Below are positions 35,573 to 46,843 of a stretch of 54,312 nt of DNA, piece by piece. Source of the stretch: Mycobacterium ostraviense (GTDB taxonomy: Bacteria; Actinomycetota; Actinomycetes; Mycobacteriales; Mycobacteriaceae); contig NZ_NKRE01000001.1 of assembly GCF_002705925.1 (NCBI RefSeq), positions 2,504,870 to 2,559,181 of the forward strand, read 5' to 3'. Below the pieces are notes generated by a model. The model did no database searches. It saw nothing but the letters and a program-made list of their open reading frames with translations, and was not told the origin of the DNA. Made by a program: the position numbers and the translations under genes. Each line of letters begins with the position of its first letter. Within the stretch, counting starts at the first letter, position 1.

Positions 35573-38500
35573 GACTGACTCCCCTTCTGTTGCGTTTCAC
35601 CAAATGTCGCGGCCTCCCCGACGAGCGGGTTGACCAACTGCATGTAGGTCGGAGATTCGCTGTCGCTCAACAAGACCGCGCGTCCAGGAGGCAACCGGTC
35701 GAAACGTTGACCGCGGATCTTGCCGCTGTCGGCCGGATTGCCCGAGAGCATTACGGTGGTCGCCTGCAGGTCGTTGAACCGCCGCAGCAGCTGGCTGGTC
35801 ATCAGCGCATGGCCCGAGCCGGAGGCCCGCGCCGTCACGATCACCCGCAAGCCCAAATCGCCCGCCTGCCCGAGCAGACCGATGAGCGGGGTCCAGGGCC
35901 GCTGTCCGATGTACGGACCCGTCATGGCCGCCGAATCCGGGATCTGATCGACGTCGTCGATGACGAGGTAGTGGGTGTGGCCGTGGAAAGTCCAGCGGGC
36001 CAGCTCGGCAGGCGACAGACCGGCCGGTGGCCGTCGCGCCTCGATGAGGTTTGCCAGCCCGAGCACAGCCGGGATAATCCGGTCGATGTTGGCGGTGTAT
36101 TCGTTGTCGGGGAACAGCGGTTCGTCGACGAGATGCAGCCGGCGGTCCAGCACGGTGAAGGCCACCTCGTCTGCGGTCGAATGCTCCCGAATGGTGCGGA
36201 TCAGGTGGCGCAGCAGCGTGGTCTTTCCCGACTTGCTGTCGCCAAACACCATCAGCAGCGGATTGGCGGCGAAGTCGAGCAGCACCGGCGCCAGGTCCTC
36301 CTCGCGCTGGCCGATGACGATCTGATCCGGTCCGTGATACAGCGCACCAAGCGCCTCGGGGGCGAGGTTGGTGGGCAGCAACCGCACCGGGGGGGCGGCA
36401 ACCCCCGGATAGCGGGCGTTGATCGCGGCAACCTGTTCCGGCTCCGGAGCGGCGAACAGGAAGTGCTCGGCGGCCATGGTCAACCCGCGGCCCGGCTGGT
36501 CGGCCGGGACGGCGTCGGCCGGGCGGCGCAGCGCACCGACCACCCGCACATTGCTGTCGCGCGCGTCGTGCAGCTTCAGCTCCAGGCGCAACCCCAGGCC
36601 GTCGCGCATCGCCAGCGGCACCTCCAGCCAGCTCGGGGTGGTGATGATCACGTGGATGCCGTACGCCAGGCCCACGTTGACCAACTCGGTCACCTTGGCT
36701 AGCAACGGGTTTCGTGTGTTGAACTGGTCGATGTTGTCGCGGCCGAACGCGTAGAGGTTGTCGATGACCAGGAACACCTCACCGTAACCGTCGTCGGGAG
36801 CCGAACCGTTGCCACCGCGGTTGCGGAACACCTCACGCTGCTGCCGGGACAGCAGCAGCTGTTCCAGCTCGCCGAAGGTACGCCGGATGCGTTCGGGTTC
36901 CAGCGCCGACGCGACGCTGCCGACGTGCGCCAGGCCCTCCAGCGTGCGCAGTTGTCCGCCGCCGTAGTCCAGGCAGTAGAACGTCACCTCGCGCGGTGAG
37001 TGCAGGCTGGCGGCCGAGAGCATAAACGTCTGCAGCGCAGTCGATTTGCCGGACTTGGGACCACCATGGATCACCACGTTGCCGGCCGCCGACCGGGCAT
37101 CGAACACCAGCGGATCACGGCGCATCTCGAACGGCTTGTCGATCTCACCGAGCGGCCACCGCCAGTTGCGGGGCGGCACCGCGGCTCGGGCCAACAGTCC
37201 GGTGAGCGGGATCCGTTCGTCCAGCGGCGGCAGCCACAGCTGGGGAGCTCGCGGTCCGTAGCGGGCCAGCTGTTCGCCGACGGTTGCGATCAGCTTGCGT
37301 GGCGGACCGGCCGGTTCCTCGGCGTCGGCGGTGGCGATCACCATGCCCGGGTCCGCCTCCACGGCTGCGGCCGTGAAGATCTTGGGTTCTGGGAGTGCTT
37401 GCACGACGCGGACTTTGGTGGTACGTGGCGGCTCGTAGATGCCGTCGACGTAGGTGCTGCGGAACTTGATCGGGGTGGCCCCGGGCGCGGGCACCAGGAA
37501 GCCGATGCCCTTGTGTTCCTTACCGGACTCGATGTGGTAGGCGTCCTCCACACCGATGATCTGGCGGGAAACGCTGGGGCTGGCCACTTTCAGCCCGATC
37601 CGGTAGGAGGTGTTCTTGTCGATGTCCTTGATCTTGCCGACATCCAGCGTCTGGGACGCGAACAGGATGTGGATGCGGAACGACCGCCCCTTGCGTGCCA
37701 CGTAGTCAAACAGCTCGGCGTATTCCGGATGATCGGCCAGCATCAGGGTGAACTCGTCGGCCACCACGAACAGCGTCGGGATCGGCGGTAAGTCGAATGT
37801 CCCGGCGGCCCCGGATTCTCGAGCATTTTCATACTCGAGCACGGAGTTGAACGCGCTGCCCTGCACGCGGCGGCCGGCCTCGCGCAGCAGCGTTTCGCGG
37901 CGGGCCACCTCACCGCGCAGCGTGTCGGCGAACCGGTCGGCCAGCGACTTCTTCTCGGCCATGTTCGAGATCACCGCGACAACCTGCGGGAAATTCCGGA
38001 AGCTGTCGGCGCCGGCCTCGCCCTTGAAGTCGGCGTAGATGACGATCAGCCGGTCTGCGGAATGAGTCGTCAACAGCGCCAACAGAATCGACATCAGAGT
38101 CTGCGACTTGCCGGAACCTGTCATTCCGATCATCAGCCCGTGCGGACCCATTCCGCCTTCGGCCTCGTCCTTGAGATCGAACATCAGCGGCTCGCCGGTG
38201 GCGGTGACGCCGATCGGCACCCGCAACTCGTCGTCGCGCCGGCGCGGCGCCCACAGCGCCGGAACGTCCAGCCGGGACGCGTCCGGGATGCCCAGCAGCG
38301 TGGTGAAACTCGCGCCGCGGGTGGCCGCGGAACGCAACCCGGCGTGCGTCGGGTTGGAGTCCCACCGGGACAGCCGGCGGGCCAGGTGAGCGGCGTCGTC
38401 GGCGCCGAACTCGTCGGCATCGTCGATATAGGGCTGCCAGCCACCGGTCTGCCACCGCTCGATGGCACCGTCGGTCACCTGCAGGATCGGTTTTTCCGGA

Positions 38501-39561
38501 TCCGAATATTGTTCGCGATGCGGCGGTGTGGCCGAATAGTGCACGATGGTCACCCCGGCGCGGCCCACCGCCAACGTCGACGCGTTGACGTCGTAGTCGG
38601 GATCGTCGACCACGATCAGCAAGTGCCGCAACGCATCTGCCGCCGCACCGGTGAATGCGGGACGGTCGAGCAGGGTGGGGCCCAGCATTTCGACCAGCTC
38701 GTCGGCGTCGGCGGCCAAATAGCGGGCCGGGCCCACGCCGTCGGCCTGCCCGGGAATGTCGACGTGCGGCAACCACTTCAGCCAGGACCAGTCACTGCTT
38801 TCCAGATCGGGGCTGGCCAACGCCACCCTGAGCACCGTCGGGTCGTGCCAGGTGACCGCCTGAGCCAGCCACGCCCGCAGCGCCGCACGCACCTGCCCGT
38901 GGTCGCCGAGCACGGTGATCCGCGAAACCTTGGAGACGTCGATTCCGGTGGGAACGTCACGGACGGTGCGCTGCGTGTCGAGCAGGCTGCGTAATGCGCT
39001 GTGCGACACCGGTTCCAAGTCGACTTCGTCAGCGGTGTCGTTGACCCGCAGCGTGGCAGCCAGCGGGGCGGAGTGCCGTCCGGCCCGCAGCACCAGGAAA
39101 TCCGGGTCGTGCGGGTCGCGCTCCCACTGGCGGCGGGATCCGGGCACCGAAGCCAGGGCATCCGGTTCCGGATGGGACCACTGCGCGGCCGCGCGCTGCT
39201 CGGCTGCCTGTGCACGGATGTTGTCCCGAACCACCGACAGGTAACGCAGATAGTCGGCCCGCTCGGCGTCGACTTCCTCGGTGCGCATCTTGTTGTCGTT
39301 GCCGCGAAACAATGAGGTGGCCGCCAGCAGCATCACGAAGGGAAAGAACAGGATCTGCGGAGAAATCAGCCGCATCCCGGTCGCGACCATAGCGACGATC
39401 ATGCCCACGATGAGGATCCCCATCAGGTAGGGCATCGCGCGTCGCAGCAGGGACGGCGGAATGACCCGGGGCAACTCGGGTGGCGCCTCGATGGTGATGG
39501 TGCCCTTACGGGTCGTCGGCGGCGTCAACCGCCGGCGAGCCTCGAAGATCAGTCTGCTCAT
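35569..39561 (-). CDS. eccC3: ESX-3 FtsK/SpoIIIE-type motor ATPase EccC3
   Basis: The 1330-residue protein starts at ATG 39561 ([20 protein letters not shown]), equal to the Rv0284 length. Two transmembrane helices lie near residues 40-90. Three P-loop ATPase domains follow with Walker A motifs [11 protein letters not shown] (K485), [12 protein letters not shown] (K839) and [12 protein letters not shown] (K1113). EccC is the ESX motor that recognises substrate C-termini and drives export. The start overlaps the eccB3 stop (ATGA) and the stop overlaps the PE5 start. Confidence 0.96.
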   Translation of the reverse strand: MSRLIFEARRRLTPPTTRKGTITIEAPPELPRVIPPSLLRRAMPYLMGILIVGMIVAMVATGMRLISPQILFFPFVMLLAATSLFRGNDNKMRTEEVDAERADYLRYLSVVRDNIRAQAAEQRAAAQWSHPEPDALASVPGSRRQWERDPHDPDFLVLRAGRHSAPLAATLRVNDTADEVDLEPVSHSALRSLLDTQRTVRDVPTGIDVSKVSRITVLGDHGQVRAALRAWLAQAVTWHDPTVLRVALASPDLESSDWSWLKWLPHVDIPGQADGVGPARYLAADADELVEMLGPTLLDRPAFTGAAADALRHLLIVVDDPDYDVNASTLAVGRAGVTIVHYSATPPHREQYSDPEKPILQVTDGAIERWQTGGWQPYIDDADEFGADDAAHLARRLSRWDSNPTHAGLRSAATRGASFTTLLGIPDASRLDVPALWAPRRRDDELRVPIGVTATGEPLMFDLKDEAEGGMGPHGLMIGMTGSGKSQTLMSILLALLTTHSADRLIVIYADFKGEAGADSFRNFPQVVAVISNMAEKKSLADRFADTLRGEVARRETLLREAGRRVQGSAFNSVLEYENARESGAAGTFDLPPIPTLFVVADEFTLMLADHPEYAELFDYVARKGRSFRIHILFASQTLDVGKIKDIDKNTSYRIGLKVASPSVSRQIIGVEDAYHIESGKEHKGIGFLVPAPGATPIKFRSTYVDGIYEPPRTTKVRVVQALPEPKIFTAAAVEADPGMVIATADAEEPAGPPRKLIATVGEQLARYGPRAPQLWLPPLDERIPLTGLLARAAVPPRNWRWPLGEIDKPFEMRRDPLVFDARSAAGNVVIHGGPKSGKSTALQTFMLSAASLHSPREVTFYCLDYGGGQLRTLEGLAHVGSVASALEPERIRRTFGELEQLLLSRQQREVFRNRGGNGSAPDDGYGEVFLVIDNLYAFGRDNIDQFNTRNPLLAKVTELVNVGLAYGIHVIITTPSWLEVPLAMRDGLGLRLELKLHDARDSNVRVVGALRRPADAVPADQPGRGLTMAAEHFLFAAPEPEQVAAINARYPGVAAPPVRLLPTNLAPEALGALYHGPDQIVIGQREEDLAPVLLDFAANPLLMVFGDSKSGKTTLLRHLIRTIREHSTADEVAFTVLDRRLHLVDEPLFPDNEYTANIDRIIPAVLGLANLIEARRPPAGLSPAELARWTFHGHTHYLVIDDVDQIPDSAAMTGPYIGQRPWTPLIGLLGQAGDLGLRVIVTARASGSGHALMTSQLLRRFNDLQATTVMLSGNPADSGKIRGQRFDRLPPGRAVLLSDSESPTYMQLVNPLVGEAATFGETQQKGSQS

Positions 39562-41144
39562 CGGGCCCCTCCCTCGGCCGACACCGCGTGCCCGGGCTTG
39601 GTGTCCGGCGGCAGGGCGTCGTGAGCCAACAACGCGTCGGCCCGGGACAGCGTCGGACCGGACGCGAAGAGCGACAGGACCGACCACGGGATGGTCAGCG
39701 GCGGGGGCTGCAGGCCAAGTGCCTCAACGGTTTTGCGTCCGCCTTCGCCCTCGGTGTCGATGCCGTAGCGCACCCCGGTATCGGAGACCCAGAACAGCGA
39801 GCCCGTGGCCGGAGCCGTCGCGCCCCCACCCACGCTCTGGGTGAAGTAGCCGGTACCCGGCGGCAGCGCGACCTGGGTGGCGGTCGAACCGCCGCCCCCG
39901 ACCAGGTCGACGGTGTACACCGCGTCGGCCACCGGCAGCGCCGCACCGCTGAGCAAGCTCAACGAACTGGTGGCCGCCCCGGCCGGCTTGCTCCAGTACG
40001 CGCACGTGACGGGGCTGCGCGCCACGTCGACCAGACTTAGCGACTGCGCGGGATAACGCGTGGTGTCCAGCATGCGTGACACGGGCAGCTTGGCCACCTC
40101 GTCCGCACCGAGACGTGGCGGCTGCTGCAAACCATAGGAGTTGGAGTTGCGCAGGATCGCGGCAAGCACCGGTGAGATCGGCTGCAGACCGTCCGGCAGC
40201 ACCGCGTAGTACTGCGAGGTTTCGGCATTAGCGGTGCCATTGAGGGTCAGCGCCTCGACCACCGCACCGATCGGGGCGGGCACCGCGAAAGCCGGCTGGC
40301 CACCGGCGTTCGGAATGACCGGCGCCGTCAGCGGCGGCGCCTCGGGAATGGCGTTGAACAACCCCAGTGCGATGGGCCGCGGCGCCAGTGCGTCGGTGCC
40401 CAGCCCGAGCGCGCTGGTGACCGCATGGTCGGACAGGTCCAGCTGGCTGCGCTTGCCGTCCCATAGCAGCCAGCTGCCCGTGCCGTTATCCACCAGGACC
40501 GCCTGGGCGGAGCCGAGCGCGGCCGCGCGAGCGCCGTCGCTGTCGGGCCGGCCCGCGATGACCGTCACCGCCGTGCTGCGGGCGCTGCGCCCGCCCTGCC
40601 CGCTGACGGAGTCACACACCGTCCAGTTGGCGTCGCGGGTGGTGTTCTGCACCATCCGCTCCGGTGCGCCCGGAATGCCGATCAGATTCCCACGTGGAAA
40701 GCGGTCCAGTTCAGAGCTTTTCACCGTCGTGGGGTTGACCGGCTTGCCGGCGATCAGCCGCGCGGAGGTCAGGTTGAGCACCGGGTGCACCGCGTCGCCG
40801 ACCCGCACATACAGTGCGGCGGTGGACCGGTCGGCCAGCACCGGACTGGTGCCCGCCTGGCCGTTGGGCCGGATCAGCGAGAACACGAAGCACCCGACCA
40901 GCCCGGTGATCAGCACCAGCGCCCCCATCAGCACCGCGCGCGACTGGGTGCGCAGCGGGTCGACGAGCATTCGAGTGTCATGCAAGGCAATACCCGAGGC
41001 GATGCGCCGCATCACGAACCGCCAACCTGTCACCTGATGGCGCGTGACGAAACCCCGCCGGTAGACCACCTTGTCGGGGTTGTGATTGACCGGGGTGCGC
41101 GAGGCAAACGAACGGCGTTCTGGATCGGGCTCACGGGTAGTCAT
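39558..41144 (-). CDS. eccB3: ESX-3 membrane component EccB3
   Basis: The 528-residue protein has a short cytosolic N-terminus with [15 protein letters not shown], a single transmembrane helix at about 72-93 ([20 protein letters not shown]) and a large periplasmic domain with repeats such as [20 protein letters not shown]. EccB forms the periplasmic part of the ESX complex. Its ATG overlaps the eccA3 stop (ATGA) and its stop overlaps the eccC3 ATG. Confidence 0.95.
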   Translation of the reverse strand: MTTREPDPERRSFASRTPVNHNPDKVVYRRGFVTRHQVTGWRFVMRRIASGIALHDTRMLVDPLRTQSRAVLMGALVLITGLVGCFVFSLIRPNGQAGTSPVLADRSTAALYVRVGDAVHPVLNLTSARLIAGKPVNPTTVKSSELDRFPRGNLIGIPGAPERMVQNTTRDANWTVCDSVSGQGGRSARSTAVTVIAGRPDSDGARAAALGSAQAVLVDNGTGSWLLWDGKRSQLDLSDHAVTSALGLGTDALAPRPIALGLFNAIPEAPPLTAPVIPNAGGQPAFAVPAPIGAVVEALTLNGTANAETSQYYAVLPDGLQPISPVLAAILRNSNSYGLQQPPRLGADEVAKLPVSRMLDTTRYPAQSLSLVDVARSPVTCAYWSKPAGAATSSLSLLSGAALPVADAVYTVDLVGGGGSTATQVALPPGTGYFTQSVGGGATAPATGSLFWVSDTGVRYGIDTEGEGGRKTVEALGLQPPPLTIPWSVLSLFASGPTLSRADALLAHDALPPDTKPGHAVSAEGGAR

Positions 41145-43027
41145 GCCGGCACCGAGAGCCCCAGTCCGCGCAGCAGCGGTTCCACAGACCTGTTCACGTC
41201 GTCGGCGGTGATGGTCATCAGCTCCTCATCACTGAACTCCCCGGTTCCCGCATGCTCGGAGTGGTCGAGGCGGAATTCACGTTCTTCTTCCGCACGTTCG
41301 ACGATGTTGCGGACGAACCGCCCGTTGCCCGCTATGTCGAGGCTGCGGCGCATGATGCCGTTGGAGTCCGGTGTCGACGATGCCGCCAACGTGGCGAACA
41401 ACGCCTCCAGGTGGTCGAGCGCTGATCGCTCGAAGACGCTGTCTCGCTGTTCGGCCATCTTGTGCGCGATCTCCACCAGCTCATGCGATGTGTACGACGG
41501 GAATTCGATGCTGCGGGTGAACCGCGACCTCAGGCCCTCGTTGGTGTCGAGGAATTTGTCCAGGTCGGCCCGGTATCCGGCGATGATCACCACCAGCCGG
41601 TCACGGTCGTTTTCCATGCGGGCCAGCAAGGTGTCGATCGCCACCAGCCCGAAGTCGTTCTTGGCGCCGGTGGCCACCAAGGCGTATGCCTCGTCGAGGA
41701 ACAGCACCCCGTCCAGCGCGCTGTCGATGATCGCGTTGGTCTTGGCCTCGGTCTCGCCGATGTGTTGGCCGATGAGGTCGGCGCGGTGTACCTCGCGGAT
41801 ATTCTCCCGCTTCAAAAGGCCCAGGCCGCAATAGATTTTGGCGACGACCCGGGCAATCGTCGTCTTACCCGTCCCGGGCGGCCCGGCGAAGATCAGGTGC
41901 TGCGTGCGCTGGGCCACCGTGAGCCCACGCTGCTTGCGCACCAGCTCCATGGCCACCGAACTCTTCAGCCGCGACACCTGGTTCTTGACTTCGTCGAGCC
42001 CGATGAATTCGGCGAGCTGACGTTCAGCCTCGTGCAGCAGCGCGGCTTTGCGCTCATGTGCCGCAGGATCGATGAAATCATCTGCGCTGGGCTCGGTTTC
42101 GGGATCCCACGGGTCGCTGCGGGCCTCGATCCGGGCGGCGGTGGTGGTCACGATCCCGAAGCTGGTATCCGACAGGGCCTGCTCGACTTGCTCGTTCTCC
42201 GGATGGGCCGCATACAGATCCTGCAATACTTCGGCGGCCGACTCCTCGTCCACATGTGCGCGCAGCACCAGGGCTTTGGCCAGCGCGCCGTCGAGCGCCG
42301 CGACCGGGACCGGACCTTCGGGCTCCTCGAGATACGACAACGCCGGGGCGAACATGCCCAACCGGGCCAACGCGGTGCCCAGGGTGATCTTGGCGGCGTG
42401 GGCGAAAGTCTGGTCGAGATCGGGATCGTTGACGATCGGGGTCAGCAGCTTGACGACGTCCGACCAGCGTGCGGCGCGGTAGTTGACCACGACCATGAGC
42501 CAGCGGGCTTCGCGCCAGCCGGGCCGACGCCCGGTGATGCCGGCAACCACGTCGTACGCCTTCGCACAGTCACCGGCCGTCGCCAGCGCCGCCGCGTACG
42601 CGAGATGGAAATCGTCCGGGCCGGTGGCCCGGAACCGCAAGTACAACCCCGTGTCGTAATGGAACCCCAAGGTGTTGGGCGTCAGTTCCACGTGGCGCTG
42701 CAACACGCCGGCGGTAGCCGCAGTGCGGGACACGGCTTCGAGCACGCCGATGGACTGGTCACCGGCGGCAGCCAGGCCCGTCCATGCGTCGCACTGGTCG
42801 CCGGCGATGCGGGTGAGTGCGGTAAATCCCGATTGGGCGGCAGTCAGGTCGGCCGGCCGGCGCCGGTCGTAGACGGCGATGCCCAGCGCCCGGCAGCAGG
42901 TGGCGAACCGGCTGACGACGTCAGCATCTACCTTGCCGCTTGTCCGGGGTACGACGGAGTGAGTTGCGAGCATGCCGATATCACTGCGTTCCACGCTCCC
43001 GCCGTCTCCTGAACCTAAGGTCGCCAC
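41141..43027 (-). CDS. eccA3: ESX-3 cytosolic AAA+ ATPase EccA3
   Basis: The 628-residue first gene of the ESX-3 operon starts at ATG 43027 (MATLGSGDGGSVERSDIGM). The N-terminal half is TPR-like (about 40-290). The CbxX/CfxQ-type AAA+ domain has Walker A GPPGTGKTTIARV (K388) and Walker B GVLFLDEAYAL, with a conserved GYRADLDKFL and GNGRFVRNIVERAEEERE end. EccA is thought to act on PE/PPE-EspG or substrate complexes before export. IdeR-like and Zur-like sites lie 33-225 nt upstream. Confidence 0.95.
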   Translation of the reverse strand: MATLGSGDGGSVERSDIGMLATHSVVPRTSGKVDADVVSRFATCCRALGIAVYDRRRPADLTAAQSGFTALTRIAGDQCDAWTGLAAAGDQSIGVLEAVSRTAATAGVLQRHVELTPNTLGFHYDTGLYLRFRATGPDDFHLAYAAALATAGDCAKAYDVVAGITGRRPGWREARWLMVVVNYRAARWSDVVKLLTPIVNDPDLDQTFAHAAKITLGTALARLGMFAPALSYLEEPEGPVPVAALDGALAKALVLRAHVDEESAAEVLQDLYAAHPENEQVEQALSDTSFGIVTTTAARIEARSDPWDPETEPSADDFIDPAAHERKAALLHEAERQLAEFIGLDEVKNQVSRLKSSVAMELVRKQRGLTVAQRTQHLIFAGPPGTGKTTIARVVAKIYCGLGLLKRENIREVHRADLIGQHIGETEAKTNAIIDSALDGVLFLDEAYALVATGAKNDFGLVAIDTLLARMENDRDRLVVIIAGYRADLDKFLDTNEGLRSRFTRSIEFPSYTSHELVEIAHKMAEQRDSVFERSALDHLEALFATLAASSTPDSNGIMRRSLDIAGNGRFVRNIVERAEEEREFRLDHSEHAGTGEFSDEELMTITADDVNRSVEPLLRGLGLSVPA

Positions 43028-43059
43028 TGGTCACTACCGCCTGAAGCTGGCCTCCCGAA

Positions 43060-43083
43060 GTTAGCATTGCATAAGCTAACCTG
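43060..43083. promoter_or_regulatory. IdeR-like iron box upstream of eccA3
   Basis: The sequence GTTAGC, nine bases, GCTAACCT forms an inverted repeat 33-56 nt before the eccA3 start. Its arms match halves of the IdeR consensus TTAGGTTAGGCTAACCTAA; a 19-mer alignment gives about 12 matches, so it is imperfect. IdeR control of ESX-3 is established in M. tuberculosis. The placement fits a promoter site repressed by Fe-IdeR. Confidence 0.6.
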
Positions 43084-43227
43084 TCGAGGGCGGTCAGGGC
43101 TGGGTTGCCCCGCCATGTTGCCGACATTCGCATGGCACTGACCAGCGCCTTGTTCGCGGATGATCACCACTGCCGACTTCATGCCAGACGTTCCTTCCTA
43201 TATCGAACCCACCCAGCATTATGCATC

Positions 43228-43250
43228 TTAGTGAACATGATTTTCATTAC
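43228..43250. promoter_or_regulatory. Zur-like zinc box upstream of eccA3
   Basis: The core TGAACATGATTTTCATTA is an AT-rich palindrome (TGAA and TTCA arms) that stands out in GC-rich DNA, about 205 nt before eccA3. It closely resembles mycobacterial Zur (FurB) operators and shares 17 of 18 core bases with a second site at 46823-46840. Zinc-Zur repression of ESX-3 is established in M. tuberculosis. Confidence 0.72.
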
Positions 43251-43492
43251 CAAGGGCGGGGCGGTCCCGGCTCGGGGCGGTGACCGAGGTGTTGTTAACC
43301 ACGACGCCACGCAATGACCTGGAAAAAAATCTCCACATACCGTATATCTTGTCAACTGTTGCCGAATGCTATATGTGGCGGCCGGCCTGGCCACCGTTAC
43401 CCGGTCAGTGCGGCGCGGGTCTCGCCGTCAGGGACGGCTTATCCCGATCAATTCGGCTACCGCACCGGCACTTTCGAGCACTTGCGAGCTCA

Positions 43493-44876
43493 CTACGACC
43501 GACTCTCCGGACGGAGCGCTCTGTTGAGCTTGACCGTCGTTGACAGCAGCGGGGTCCGCTGCACCCGGACTGGCATCCCACAAGGGAAAGGCTCTGCATC
43601 CGAAGCTGATTCGGACTCCAGGAATTCGTAGCGGTAGCCGGGATCGGGCAGCCTCGCCCGTCGGCGCCGGCGCGCCCGCGCTGCCACGGTGGCCGCCGGG
43701 ATGGCAGCCTGGTCGGGTTCTGACGCCGTGCGCCGGGCCGATGCGCTCATCGCCGAGTCGAAGACCACACCGGGACCGCCGACCACGTACCGGAATGCCG
43801 GACCGGCGACTTCCGCAGCGGGCGGTGCCGGGGGTGTCGCCGCTGACGCCGGGGTGGAGCGGCCGGTGGTGCCGAGGCTGCCGTTGGAGCCGCAGCCGGC
43901 GCTGCCGCTCCGGTCCCGAAAGGGGGCTCCCGACGGCATGCGGTCGGGCTCCGACGTGGCAGGCATCGGCGCAACCGCCACCCCCGGGCACTGCGGCCGG
44001 CTGCCCGCCAGCCACCCGACCCAAACCCGGTAAAGCCGCCCAACAGACCCAGCGCGGCGATCGGCAGAGCGAGCGGAAGCGCCTGCAATTGCGGGAACGT
44101 GCTTATACTGTAACTTCGCCACGTGGCTGATTTCGTCGGCCACAAGGAACGGAATGTCGTTCTGAATCAGCGCAATCGACGCCGACGGGTTCTCCGGAAA
44201 TTCCTCCAGGTCCCTGGCCAGGGTCTGGGTGATTTCGGTGAAACGGTTTATCCACCAACTCAATTGCGTTGGGTCGCTGCCGTCATTGTCGATGATTCCG
44301 CCATGGTCACCGTTGTCTGCGCCGTCATCGGCGTGCATCACCGCGATTTCCGGTGCGGGCTCGGCCGGCGGCGCGGACCGCCACCGCAGCACCGGAGAGC
44401 GCCTGATACGTCGACATGGTGACGGCGGCCGGTATCGATATCTGGACGTAGTCGGCCTCGTTGAGCGCGATGAGAATGGTGTTGATCCCGAAGAAGTTGG
44501 TCGCGACCAGTACCGCATGGATCGTATGGTTAGCCGCCAGTTCCGCCAGCGTCGGCATCGTAGCCAGCGCCGCGGTGTAGGCCGCGGCCGCGGCCTCATG
44601 CTGAGCTGCCCTCGTCGCGCTGTTCGCGCCCGCCCGCATCAGCCAGGCCAGGTACGGCACGTGGGCGACCACATGGCCTCCGACGGTTGGTCCCTGCCAG
44701 GCGCCAGCCTGAACCGCGCCCAGAAGCTCGGCTAGCCGATCTGCCACCGCGGCGTATTCGGCACTCAACGAACTCCACGCCGACGCCGCGGCCAACATGC
44801 CGCCCGGTCCGGGGCCGCTGCTGAGCTGGTTGACTGCACCTCTGGGGGCCAAGCCGTCCACACCCGGTGCCGTCAT
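43493..44876 (-). pseudogene. Degraded PPE family gene between the methyltransferase gene and ESX-3
   Basis: A PPE reading can be followed on the minus strand across several frames. Offset indels near the start hide [11 protein letters not shown] behind MTAP. Then come [20 protein letters not shown] and [20 protein letters not shown] in one frame. Near 44360 coding moves to a second frame with [38 protein letters not shown] and IPFLVADEISHVAKLQ. Near 44100 it moves to a third with FPQLQALPLALPIAALGLLG, and near 44025 back to the second for the C-terminal half, ending with the Arg-rich RRRRRARLPDPGYRYEFLES. At least three and probably five frame breaks are needed, so it is a pseudogene. It would be an extra PPE gene relative to the H37Rv order Rv0280-Rv0281-Rv0282. 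Confidence 0.8.
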
Positions 44877-45010
44877 GGTCAGACCGGTCGGTCGACAGCA
44901 GCCGCTAGCGCCATGCAGGCCTGCTTGCCGGAATACGTGGCGGGCTTCAGCAGTCGCGCCGGCCCCGGAAAGTTCCCGCGCAACGCAAACTCATGCGTCT
45001 TCCGGTGCAC

Positions 45011-45916
45011 CTACGGCTTGGTGGCACTGACCAGGGTGTTGCGCACAAACAGCGCCCCGGCCTCGGTCCCCGGTTCCGGCACCGGCCGGCCGACCTCGCG
45101 GAGGTAGTCGACCAACGGGGTACCGATTGCCGTCCAGCCACGTGCCCCGAACCATTCGGCGGCCGGTGCGCACTGCTCGTTGTAGACCAACTGAAAGAAC
45201 GGATTCGCGTCACCGGCCGCGACGACGGCACGTTCTTCTTCCACTTTGGCGGCGAATTCCTCCGGGGGAAGCGGGCTGCCGTCCTCCACGGCGGCATGGC
45301 TGCCAAGGCAGGCCAGGTGGTCGATGCCGGTGAACAGTTGCTCCTGCGCGGCGGCCGGAAGATAGATCAGCAGCCCCTCGGCGATCCACGCCGACGGCTT
45401 GCCAGGATCAAAGCCTTTGTCTTGCAACGCTTGTGGCCAGTCTTCCCGCAGATCGACCGCGATTTCACGTCGCTCGGCACGCGGCTGGGCGCCGTGCCGA
45501 GACAGCACCTCACGCTTGAAATCGAGCACCGGCGGCCGATCCAGCTCGAAGACGGTTGTTCCGTCCGGCCAGGGCAGCCGGTAGGCGCGTGAGTCCAGTC
45601 CCGCCGCCAAGATGACCACCTGGCGCGCTCCGGCGTCGGCGGTCCGCTGGAAGTACGCGTCAAAGTACCTGGTACGAGCCCCCTGGAAGTTGACGAAGTG
45701 CTCGCCGAACTCCTCGCTCTTCAAATCGTGGTCGGGAACCTTGCCGTCGAGCACGTCGGCCCAGGAACCGCCGACGGCCCGGCAGAACAGTTCCGCATAC
45801 GGATCGACGGCCAGCGGGTCGGGCTTTTGGGCCTCCAAAGCCCGTGCCGTGGCGACGAAAAGCGCGGTCGATCCGACACTCGTGGTGATGCCCCAGGTGT
45901 CACCTTCACTACGCAC
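45011..45916 (-). CDS. SAM-dependent methyltransferase of the LCMT-like mycobacterial family (Rv0281 homologue)
   Basis: The 301-residue protein starts at GTG 45916 ([20 protein letters not shown]). The longer ORF start at 46003 is rejected because it lies within the PPE3 remnant. Family motifs include [16 protein letters not shown], the SAM-binding [16 protein letters not shown] and [19 protein letters not shown]. These proteins belong to a large actinobacterial group related to leucine carboxyl methyltransferases, with unknown substrates. It is intact although both flanking PPE genes are broken, and in M. tuberculosis this position belongs to the Zur-controlled block. Confidence 0.9.
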   Translation of the reverse strand: MRSEGDTWGITTSVGSTALFVATARALEAQKPDPLAVDPYAELFCRAVGGSWADVLDGKVPDHDLKSEEFGEHFVNFQGARTRYFDAYFQRTADAGARQVVILAAGLDSRAYRLPWPDGTTVFELDRPPVLDFKREVLSRHGAQPRAERREIAVDLREDWPQALQDKGFDPGKPSAWIAEGLLIYLPAAAQEQLFTGIDHLACLGSHAAVEDGSPLPPEEFAAKVEEERAVVAAGDANPFFQLVYNEQCAPAAEWFGARGWTAIGTPLVDYLREVGRPVPEPGTEAGALFVRNTLVSATKP

Positions 45917-45926
45917 CCAACCGACA

Positions 45927-46803
45927 TTAATGCGTGGCTGGGCCGTCCGGCTCCCAGGTACCAGGGAGCATCGGCTCCCTGGGTCCGGCACCGAACTGAT
46001 CACCGGCCAGCGTGGCCATGCCTGCCGCCGCGCCGGCTGTGTCCTTGTGAACCGTGCCGGTAAACCCCAGGTTCGCCGCGACTTGACCCGAGGCGGTCGC
46101 CTCGTCCTGCTCTACGTCCCGGTCCGGGCCGACCTCCACGTCCACAAACTCCTCGCCGTAGCCGCGCTGCGCCGCGCTGCGGCGCCGCCGCCGTCGGGTC
46201 TGCTCACGGGCAGCTGCCGTGGCGGCCGCGGCGGCGGAATCGGGTTCAGTCGCCTTCTTCTTGGCGCGGGTCGCCCCCGTGGCCAGGGCCGTCGTCGGCG
46301 GCTTCAGCCGTCACTATCCGCGGTGCCGGGGAAGTCTGCGGTGTGGATGCGACAGCCGCCTGGACACCGCTCGTAGGTCGTCATGGTGGTGGCCGCCTGC
46401 ATCCACATCCGCGCTTAGTCGGCCTCGTTGAGCGCGATCGGGATGGCGATCCCGAAGAAGTTCGTCGCCACCAATACGCCGTGGATGGCGTGGTTGGCCG
46501 CCAGCTCGGCCAGCGCCGGCATCGCGCGAGGGCGCTGCTGTAGGCCGCGGCCACCGTTTCGTGCCGGGCGGCCGCAGCCGCACTGACCGTGCCGGCCAAC
46601 GTCAACCACATCAGATAGGGCACGCAGGCAGCCACATCAGCGCTCAGCGCTGACAGCCCTCCCAGGCACCTCCCCGGACCGCGCCCAGAACGACCATGAG
46701 TTCGTCTGCCACGGCGCCGACGCAGGGAGCAGGGTCCTGGGCCGCTGCTGAGCAGCGCCGAATGCACCTCCGGTGGCGACCCCATCCACACCGGCCACAT
46801 CAC
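45927..46803 (-). pseudogene. PPE3: PPE3 (Rv0280) pseudogene with internal deletion
   Basis: The gene starts [20 protein letters not shown] at 46803 and ends with a typical PPE3 tail [27 protein letters not shown] and [12 protein letters not shown] at 45927. In between, the frame changes repeatedly after GPGP, then [17 protein letters not shown] is followed by a TAA at 46415-46417 where Tyr is expected. SPAPRIVTAEAADDGPGH-type sequence follows, and then most of the middle region is missing, since about 290 codons stand for the roughly 530 of a full PPE3. It cannot make a full PPE protein. It lies 10 nt before the methyltransferase gene and 17 nt after a Zur-like box. Confidence 0.82.
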
Positions 46804-46819
46804 CGCGAACTTCCGTCGC

Positions 46820-46843
46820 TAATGAACATGGTTTTCATTATTG
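46820..46843. promoter_or_regulatory. Second Zur-like zinc box between PPE3 and a divergent PE_PGRS gene
   Basis: The core TGAACATGGTTTTCATTA differs from the ESX-3 site at 43232-43249 by one base. It lies 17 nt upstream of the PPE3 remnant start and about 210 nt upstream of the PE_PGRS start on the other strand. In M. tuberculosis the Rv0280 promoter belongs to the Zur regulon. The site thus probably still drives the intact methyltransferase gene through the dead PPE3 gene. Confidence 0.7.

Larger units (their letters stand above)
43028..43492. other. ESX-3 leader region between eccA3 and the PPE pseudogene
   Basis: The 465-nt region upstream of eccA3 holds the iron box (43060-43083) and the zinc box (43228-43250). 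The rest contains no convincing gene; the ORFs crossing it are short and shadow-like. Confidence 0.6.
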
